Assembly: GCA_945859605.1 (NCBI GenBank)
Contig: OX243824.1
Span: forward strand, 23,519,417-23,583,416
Direction: 5' to 3'
Source: Lumbricus rubellus
Lineage: Eukaryota; Annelida; Clitellata; Crassiclitellata; Lumbricidae
Length of the DNA stretch: 64,000 nucleotides
Shown here: positions 57,280 to 64,000 of the stretch, piece after piece
How the letters are laid out: each line of letters opens with the position of its first letter
How positions within the stretch are numbered: position 1 is the first letter of the stretch
Position numbers and translations under genes: made by a program
The notes under the pieces: model-generated
Seen by the model: only the letters and a program-made list of their open reading frames with translations
The model's database searches: none
What the model was told of the DNA's origin: nothing

Positions 57280-57303
57280 CTTTTCGTGAAAAATGTACTC
57301 CAT
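57280..57303 (-). CDS. ATXN3: ATXN3 exon 1
   Basis: Eight codons, MEYIFHEK, then donor gttaca. Too short for ORF finders, but identical in length and phase to the family's first coding exon (MESIFHEK in vertebrates), and it joins QEGSLC of exon 2 directly. Confidence 0.92.
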
Positions 57304-57480
57304 AATTGACAAAGAAGCTCTTTAAAAATGTTTTTTGACGAAATTTGTTGGCATAAAATGATAAACTCAGCACGTTTACTACGGGCAGCGTATAAACATG
57401 TTGCCCGTTCACTCCACTGATCTATGTATAGGAATAGATCGACGTCAATAGATTATTTTGTTATGCTGCTTCACGGGATT

Positions 57481-58120
57481 GCGAATTCGGATTCCCTACC
57501 CAGTTTGCGTTATACAAAGTGGAGGAGGCGATTTCCGTAGGGGAGGAGGTTGTCGAGTACAATTTCTCACCATCCCTTTTTAAACAGTAGCATACTGTCA
57601 ACAACACGTGCGACATGCATGCTCTCACGATTTTAGACGAATTGCAATGTAAAACGTTTAAAATTTCTTACAAATGACCCTACGTATGGAGGAACATTTT
57701 TCACAGGTGATTATTCTCACTTTAGCGTTCTTTATCGTTAAATTTAAGCATGCCTAGGTGTCGTTCGCGTAGCCTATAGGGTAAGGTTTCGCGTCGTGAG
57801 GGTTGGTTAGTGTTAGTATTAGGGTTAGTTTCGTCATTAGATTCTTAGGATTTTTGCGTCGTCAGGGTCAGTTAGGGTTAGTGTTGGTGTCGTCATTAGA
57901 TTCTTAAGATTTTTGCGTCGTGAGGGTCGGTTAGGGTTAGTGTTAGGGTTAGTGTCGTCATTAAATTCTTAAGATTTTTGCGTTGGTTCTTTAGCAGTTG
58001 TTGGTCTAGCTAATAGCCTACAGCTTCACCAATAACTGCTAACACCAACTACCTTCTCCCCTATGGTCTTCGCCTCTTCCACGTTGTATTCCCCAAACCG
58101 GGTAGGGAATCCAAATTCGC
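57481..58120. mobile_element. 640-bp TIR element with 10-bp duplication (Mutator-like?)
   Basis: Ends gcgaattcggattcccta and its mirror tagggaatccaaattcgc (one mismatch in 18), with inverted similarity continuing ~90 bp (e.g. gtggaggaggcg versus cgcctcttccac). The exact 10-bp duplication tcacgggatt lies at 57471-57480 and 58121-58130. Inside are three tandem ~75-bp units, each with cgtcattagattcttaagat or a close variant. A G start and 9-10 bp duplication are typical of MULEs. It lies 178 bp upstream of the ATXN3 start codon. Confidence 0.88.
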
Positions 58121-58130
58121 TCACGGGATT

Positions 58131-59161
58131 ACGTACATAATTTGCAGGATAAACGATCTAGACTAAGTCTTGTCAATCAAATACGACACCAATAAATTTA
58201 CAATGAACTTAATATAAAAAAATTATGTGGAACCGCTGCCGATTGCTAATATGGACCCCCTAAGAAACTTCGTTATTAATTTTCACAGTTCAGATGCAGC
58301 TGAATGCGTCGGTTCGTTTATTCCAGGCATAGGCCTAACTTGGCTTGAATTGTGATCAAATATGAAGGAATTATTCTTTAATCTGTTCAGATAAATTTTT
58401 AAATAACTTTTTTATAAATATGAAAAATGGGTCATAGCCTATTACACGACCCTGTGTGTAATATGGGCCGCCATTGTAAATTTAAAAACATTTTTTTTTC
58501 TTAACACAGAAAGTGGCCCATATTAGGCCTACGTACACGACTTTGTGTGCTTGTATGAATGGCAGAAGCCCATATTTATTACACATTCTATCACAGGCCC
58601 ATATTACTGTAGTGAACCAGAGGCTGGGCGAAAGACCCAGGATGACCGATACCAGCCCCGGTCGTCAGGGTACCCTTGCAGTCCGCGGAGTAAAGCTTTG
58701 GCTGGGGACCAAAGACTAGCCGACTAGGCTTAAGCACGTTTTATTGAAGAATCACGATGATCATGTAGATTTCACAGTAGCCTACAATTTATGTAGCGCC
58801 ACGATCGCAGAACAATGCGGAGAACAGTGATTGCTATAGCGCCACAATTCGGAAAATCAGTTGCGCAGAAAGTGAAATGTCAGACAGCAGCAACAGATTG
58901 GAACGTCGATGCAGATAGCAGCAACTTCTGCAGCGCCAGAAAAAGAGAAGACCTGCAGAACCGTTGGGGGGCCGAACCCCATGCAATCGTCTGTAGAGAG
59001 ACGCCGAACCTCTAGACCGATGCTTCGCTCAAGGCCGAGTTTCAAAGTCTAACACTCTCTACAAGTGAATCTTCGCCCGGGCCTGCGTTTTACCGCTACT
59101 CGAACCTGATTTCAACTGCACTCTAAACAGTGGCACCAGCCTCCTTATATACACTGCCAGG
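58131..59161. other. Intergenic sequence, no gene seen
   Basis: Short frames at 58513-59045 carry no motif. No repeat boundary was supported. Any promoter shared between ATXN3 and the other side is not identifiable by eye. Confidence 0.4.
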
Positions 59162-59556
59162 CCGGTGTCGCGTGACAGAGTCTCCCCCCTAAAAGTCTCC
59201 CCCCGGAGACTTTATTTCGAAATAGATTCTCCCCCGGAGGATCTGTTCTAGAATAAATTCGCCCCCCGGAGACTATATTCTGAAATAAAGTCTCCGGGGG
59301 GAGAGAATATTTCCTCCGTCCACGAAACAAAGTCTCCCCCCGTTGGTCGTGAAATCGGCTACAGTCTCATAAAATTAATAGATGAGCATATCAAACCGTT
59401 AGTTTGCGTTGCTAACACGATAACACGTTATTTAACACGAACATATATATACTTTTACACCCGAAAAATGTCTTCCAAAACAGATTTTCAGCCAGAGGGA
59501 GATTCTGTTTCGGGGGGAGACTTTGTATCGGGGGAGACTTTATTTCGTGACACCGG
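59162..59556. mobile_element. 395-bp inverted-end repeat, better copy of 3709-4064
   Basis: Ends ccggtgtcgcgtgaca and the mirror of ccggtgtcacgaaataaagt. Internal gaaataaagtctccgggggg occurs in both orientations. The target duplication is unclear because the flanks are themselves ggcc-like. Confidence 0.72.
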
Positions 59557-59576
59557 CCAAGCGATGCATGCTAGGC

Positions 59577-60255
59577 AGTAGGTGTAGGCTAGGTAGACTA
59601 GGTAGACTAGGTAGATGTAGACGTGGCTAAGTAGGCTAGGTAGATGTAGGTAGACTAGGTAGACGTAGGCGTGGCTAAGTAGATGTAGGCTAGGTAGACT
59701 AGGTAGATGTAGGCGTGGCTAAGTAGGCTAGGTAGATGTAGGTAGACTAGGTAGACGTAGGCGTGGCTAAGTAGATGTAGGCTAGGTAGATGTAGGCTAG
59801 GTAGATGTAGGTAGACTAGGTAGATGTGGGCTAGGTAGATATAGGTAGACTAGGTAGATGTAGGCTAGGTAGATGTGGGTAGACTAGGTAGATATAGGCT
59901 AGGTAAATGTGGGTAGACTAGGTAGATGTAGGCTAGGTAGATTAGGTAGATGTAGGCTAGGTAGATGTAGGTAGACTAGGTAGATGTAGGCTAGGTAGAT
60001 GTAGGTAGACTAGGTAGATGTAGGCTAGGTAGATATAGGTAGACTAGGTAGATGTAGGCTAGGTAGATGTGGGTAGACTAGGTAGATATAGGCTAGGTAG
60101 ATGTGGGTAGACTAGGTAGATGTAGGCTAGGTAGATTAGGTAGATGTAGGCAGACTAGGTAGATGTAGGCTAGGTAGATGTAGGTAGACTAGGTAGATGT
60201 AGGCTATAGGTAGATGTAGGCGTGGCTAAGTAGGCTAGGTAGATGGGGGCGTGGG
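59577..60255. repeat. 680-bp minisatellite of ggtagatgtaggcta units
   Basis: Tandem combinations of aggtagatgtaggcta, aggtagacta and ggcgtggctaagtag in higher-order blocks of roughly 40-60 bp. No coding potential. Confidence 0.95.
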
Positions 60256-62129
60256 CTATAGGCTAGATGCGCTGAAGATGTAGAAGTAGGCGGCAGGCAG
60301 AGCTGTAGACACAAGCAGACAGACAGAGCAAGGCAGACACCCATACAGTGCAAAATCTCTACATTACACACACTGGCATACTTATGGAAAATCCGTTATA
60401 GTGTGATCAACGAATGTTTTAAATATCAAGATAGTTGCGTTTTTATATGACGAAGAAATTCCCTACTTTCTGAAACCAAAGGGCATACTATAACTCGATA
60501 TAATAAGCCACACAACAGCTGATGAAGTTTGAAATTTCTTATAAAAAATATACATAAAAACTAAAACATTGTATAATTTCGTGCGGAGGTTATGAGCATA
60601 AGAACACGTTCAAAACAGGAAGTTTAAATCGATGGACGGATTGTTTCCCACGGTAAGAGCTTTCCGCAGACATGGTAAGTGGGAGAAATAGTCGAGGCCC
60701 ATATTACACACTGGCCCATAATACAAGCCTTTCCCCTATTTGATTTTTACATGGGGAAAATGGATGGCCTTTGTTTGGGGGGGCTTAGCCCCCCCCCCCC
60801 GTAATCTCCCTAGCGCCGCTACTGGTCCCTAACCGTTCGGAAACTGGATTTTTTGCAACTGGTCACTCCAGAACAGCGGGCCTATAATTTATGAAGTTTT
60901 AATGGATTAAATGTCTCAAAGTTAGTGACCGACTTATTCACATGGCTCACGCAGTAACCTAGTGTACCGTACTTAAAATTGGCAATGTTTTGGGTATAGG
61001 CCTAATAACATCTCTCACCGACTACTAGGCCTACGTTAATGCATTTGTAAGTGCATGGTCATTCACGCAGGGCGTCAACATGGAAAGCGTCAGGAATTTC
61101 CGGTTTGGGTCTATAGGCCTTGAGCATTGACATTTTGAATAGAGCATTGACATTTTTAGGTTAGCACGGCGTCATGGTCAGAATGGGGCGGATGGTGTTA
61201 ATGAAAACCTATGGGCCAAAACGTACCAGGCGACCGCAGCGTTTTAGGTTTTTTTTCATAATGTCCTCATATTGTTATCATAGACAAAACATCGACTTCA
61301 GCAAATAGCCGATGCGGTAATGCTTTCCGGTTAATTGTTCAATACAATTCAATACGGTAGGCTATAATTGTAGGCTACCGCTCATCCGAAATCTGTTCTG
61401 TGCTGTTTCAAAGCGTTTCAGTTAGCCTACTTCAGAGTAGGCCTAATATTGATCAATTCAGTGTTGCACTATCATGGGAGCTCGAGGATGTAAAAGGCTT
61501 GTCAATCAAATTCCATTGTATGAAAAATTGAAAATATGTTACTTCGCTAACGTTGTATGACGTACGTGCCTTAAACCACGTGACTTGCACGTGACGTAGA
61601 CGACAGTGCGGCTGGAAGACTGGCATGAAGCTTTACCAAGAGGCAGACTCGACATGTATGCAGCGAGAGGCGAATCTTTGACTTCGCATGACCGTCATTC
61701 AAGAAACATATCCAACAACTCGGTGGATGCCAATAGGCAAGTATGCTTTTTTTTGCTGCTATGTGGCCGTTACAAGACTTTATGATCGTTTAATTCCTAT
61801 GTTCATGAATTTTGGAAGGAAAGAAATTTTGAATATTAATTTTTTGGAAATGGTAGGCCTAATTTAAGTTTTTCACCTTCAGGTGATTTTTACCAGCACA
61901 AGCAGCGTTCTGTTCTTTCGTTTATTTGCGATTCTCATAATAAATTATTATGGACGATGAATGCATCTTGGTTCCAGGAGAAGTCGACAGAATTTTAACA
62001 AACTTAGGCCTATATGTTACAGTGTTTTCTCTGTATGGCCTTCGTGCAACAGTTTATTTAAGAAAAGAATTTCACGGCGTAGGCCTATAGCCTATATATA
62101 GTAGGCCTAATAGACAGTTAAAGGCTACT
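60256..62129. other. Intergenic sequence, no gene seen
   Basis: taggcct-rich. At 60760-60822 a G-run/C-run segment ends ccctagcgccgctactg, which looks like one end of a hAT element; its partner end was not found. Nothing else is supported. Confidence 0.45.
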
Positions 62130-62303
62130 GCTCAGTGAACTGCTCAAATACTTAGCCTAATAATTACAGGCTAATTATTACACAATAAGACAGCGAAATA
62201 AAGTGTTGTAAAATATTTACTTTACAACACTTTATTTCGCTGTCTTATTGTGTAATAATTAGCCTTTAATTATTAGGCTAAGTATTTGAGCAGTTCACTG
62301 AGC
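62130..62303. repeat. 174-bp imperfect palindrome
   Basis: Arms 62130-62212 and 62221-62303 (83 nt each) are reverse complements with very few differences, around the loop atatttac. Example pair: acactttatttcgctgtctt on the right against its complement on the left. It would form a long stem on one strand. Confidence 0.9.
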
Positions 62304-62439
62304 CTATATAGCCTATATTTGAGGCTATTGCTTACCGGTACTCTTACCCGAAGATCTGTCCACCACCGAGAATTATAAAGGAGTTCAGTTCTTTAGATAG
62401 TTTTATAAAATAGGGCCTATTACACGTGTACATAAATGT

Positions 62440-62655
62440 CACCATGGTCACCTGGTGCCGTCAGCTTCTGGAGCTCTGGCGAAAGTCCTGATGTATCCTC
62501 TCCAGTTGATCCTCTCCCTAGTCGCCTCTCTTAGCTCCTCCAGTCTCATGCCAGACTTTTCCTGTAGGGCCTACCTCATCCAACCATTTCTTCTTTGGTC
62601 TTCCGCATCTTCTCCTTCCCTCACCGCATGCCGTCATCAGCTCCTTTTCTAAACC
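62440..62655 (-). mobile_element. LINE polymerase C-terminal end, minus strand
   Basis: The minus-strand translation, with one small frame change, reads GRRRCGRPKKKWLDEV then MRLEELREATRERINWR and ARAPEADGTR, then a stop. RGRPKK.W.D followed by LEELREAT.DR..WR and DGTR is a common non-LTR retrotransposon C-terminus. Only the last ~70 codons remain, typical of 5' truncation. The plus-strand frame at 62455 is its shadow. Confidence 0.78.
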
Positions 62656-62945
62656 GTTGCATAGGCCTAAATGTAGGCCTAATAATTCTAAATGAACGTA
62701 AAATGACAGGTAGGCCTAGCCTATACGCTAATGTAAAGTAGGCCTATTGGTTTCCTAAAACATCATAAGTTACACTTAATATTAGGCTAACTACTCATTA
62801 TATAAGAAGCATAGACGGACGACCGTAAATTAAGAGGTTAGTTTCACGTGCCTCATTGCGCGTTAACTTCAAATCCCATATTCGATTTAGTAGGCTAATT
62901 GTAAGTTATAACCTCGTGAATGTCTTGAATATGCTATTTTATAGT

Positions 62946-63254
62946 ATGGCGAAGGTGAGCAAGGGACTCGTACTCCTACTGTCTATTGTGGCTGCTGTCT
63001 GTGAGCTGGGAAACTGCACTGAATACACGGCAGTGTACGATGCTGATGGGAGACGTCAGTGCGCAGTTGGCCATCAGCCAGACGAAGTCCGTCCTTCAAC
63101 CAACACGATGACCTTTGAATGCGCGAGATTGTGTGATGACAATTCAGAATGCTTCGTCTTCAATCTCCACGATAACACAACCTGTGAAATATTCACTTGC
63201 TCATCCAAGTCGTCACTTGATTACCAGATCGTGGAAGCCTGTAAAAGCTTCCGG
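62946..63254 (+). CDS. First coding exon of a secreted PAN/apple-like protein
   Basis: 103 codons from ATG 62946 to a consensus donor (ttccgg then gtgagc), phase 0. MAKVSKGLVLLLSIVAAVCE is a signal peptide: a charged start, then a hydrophobic core, with a likely cut near GNC-TEY. The mature part has the spacing CAVGH, FECARLCDDNSECFVFNLHD, CEIFTCSS and EACKSF. That is the cysteine layout of a PAN/apple-like domain, with the C...C......C..F core; these domains bind proteins or sugars outside the cell. The frame is also open upstream (to 62856), but the signal peptide favours this ATG. The gene continues beyond the window. No specific product can be named. Confidence 0.72.
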
Positions 63255-63419
63255 GTGAGCTCAGCGTTTATTTGAATGATTTTTAAAAATTCAAAGTTAC
63301 ATTCAAAGGCCTATTAATAGTTTAGGAAGAAATAATTGATGGATACATGCAAATGTGTTATGTACGGCTTGTTTGAAAAGTTTCGTTTGCACTGATTTAC
63401 CGACGACTGAATAACCTGA

Positions 63420-63700
63420 TTATGGCTATGGGTGAATCCAGATCAACGTCATGGCTCAATCCAATTCATGTGCCTGCAGCATTGGTCAATCTTTATGGAA
63501 TGGACCTACACCATCAGGTCGTTCTGTAATCCTCTCTGGTAGTCTTTCGTCATCTTTCTCTCTTCTCAAAACCTGCCTTTTCTATCGGAGCTGCACGCAC
63601 ATGGAGCGCTTCTGAAAGGCTCTAAGTGTTGCGAACAGCGCTTTATAAACGGTCAGATATGCGTACAATACATCATTAAGATACAATACAATACAGTACA
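63420..63700 (+). mobile_element. LINE 3' tail (type 2), in the intron of the PAN gene
   Basis: ctttatggaatggacctaca (a decayed WN motif), ctcttctcaaaacctgcctt (the LKT.LF equivalent), gagcgcttctgaaaggctct, gcgctttataaacggtcag and an aatacaatacagtaca end. Confidence 0.65.
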
Positions 63701-63839
63701 ATGTTCATTGGTCTTGTCAATGATTCGTGTTGTTACCTAATACCTATACATCTTACTTAGCTAGGTCTAGGCCTACTCATTTAATTGCACAGAACATTTT
63801 ATTTTGAGTTGGAAATTGTCGCAGTTGTATCACTTAAAG

Positions 63840-64000
63840 CAGGGGTGCGCAACCTTTTCGTTAGTGTCGGCCGCATCAAAGGCTTACATTCTTACCACGG
63901 CCGCCAGTGTTTAATCTAGTTTCCCTCATCTGGGTGGGGGGAAGAGGTTTCTGGAGAGGAGCAAAAGAGCGCGTAACGCCGAGAGGGAAGGTTTGATTTT
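63840..64000 (+). mobile_element. Start of a hAT element running off the window
   Basis: caggggtgcgcaaccttttc is a close match to the terminal inverted repeat of many hAT transposons (cagggg.g..caacctttt). It is followed by gtcggccgcat. Only the first 161 bp is inside the window. Confidence 0.65.

Larger units (their letters stand above)
50500..57303 (-). other. ATXN3: ATXN3 gene: ataxin-3, Josephin deubiquitinase, complete
   Basis: A cysteine protease that trims ubiquitin chains and works with the p97/VCP quality-control system. Seven exons join in frame on the minus strand to give 321 residues (human ~361). The Josephin domain spans residues ~1-180: the nucleophile C14 in QEGSLCAQHC, H121 in FKEHWFTIR and N136 in QWFNLNSLL have the same spacing as human C14, H119 and N134. 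UIM1 lies at ~213-222 (EELKKAIEES), UIM2 at ~232-241 (LKEALKLSM) and UIM3 at the C-terminus (EETLLEMAIKMSMEN). The region where human ataxin-3 has polyglutamine holds only QQ. All junctions are gt-ag. The start MEYIFHEK aligns with the human MESIFHEK start. Introns carry several transposons. Upstream, a TIR element ends 178 bp from the ATG. Confidence 0.97.

Noticed and set aside
57218..57412. 64-codon minus-strand frame over the ATXN3 start
   Set aside because: It is in a different frame from MEYIFHEK, which alone joins exon 2 in frame.

Overview
The window is eukaryotic nuclear DNA with short coding exons, long AT-rich introns and gaps, and many transposon remnants. Gene content (AMPK beta, ataxin-3, a stathmin-domain protein, a PAN/apple-like secreted protein), tRNA-derived SINEs, non-LTR retrotransposon pieces and the very frequent word aggcct/taggcctac suggest an invertebrate animal, probably a marine deuterostome such as an echinoderm. 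The species is an inference from style and content, not something the sequence proves.

Four host genes can be supported; all start and stop positions and splice junctions were read by hand. (1) PRKAB, the AMP-activated protein kinase beta subunit, lies on the minus strand at 26859-17982. Five in-frame exons cover the N-terminus, the glycogen-binding CBM48 domain and the start of the C-terminal ASC domain; the last ~50 codons were not found. (2) A stathmin-domain protein (STMND1-like) lies on the plus strand at 35022-42910, with 7 coding exons and 230 aa. One of its introns has a GC donor, and its start codon abuts a hAT transposon insertion. (3) ATXN3 (ataxin-3/Josephin deubiquitinase) lies on the minus strand at 57303-50500, with 7 coding exons and 321 aa. 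It has a complete catalytic triad, three ubiquitin-interacting motifs and no polyglutamine tract. (4) The first coding exon of a secreted PAN/apple-like protein lies on the plus strand at 62946-63254. PRKAB and the stathmin gene are head to head; the stathmin gene and ATXN3 are tail to tail. The genes look unrelated in function, and nothing operon-like is expected or seen.

Most of the remaining sequence is mobile or repetitive. A 5'-truncated RTE-like LINE reverse transcriptase is at 13294-14395, and another LINE C-terminus is at 62440-62655 (minus). Several short LINE 3' tails share their last ~50 bp with a tRNA-derived SINE family (copies near 6.7, 36.2, 41.8, 52.5 and 53.6/54.7 kb). A different SINE at 27217-27501 carries a 13-bp target duplication. 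Cut-and-paste elements with exact or near-exact target duplications include hAT-like elements at 4746-4912, 25569-25893, 31689-32152, 33586-35014, 34420-34792 and 53660-54645. There are also an 8-bp-TSD fold-back element (56382-56731), a 10-bp-TSD Mutator-like element (57481-58120), a piggyBac-like TTAA element (20510-21359) and a set of 65-80 bp TTAA-flanked mini-elements. Microsatellites, minisatellites and two long hairpin palindromes complete the inventory.

Layout: 1-7 kb, taggcct-rich intergenic with ACAT arrays, MITEs and a SINE; 7-18 kb, AT-rich with a LINE and small repeats; 18-27 kb, PRKAB; 27-33.5 kb, repeats; 33.6-43 kb, stathmin gene; 43-50.4 kb, mostly featureless intergenic; 50.5-57.3 kb, ATXN3; 57.4-62.9 kb, repeats and a large minisatellite; 62.9-64 kb, secreted-protein exon, a LINE tail and the start of another hAT element.
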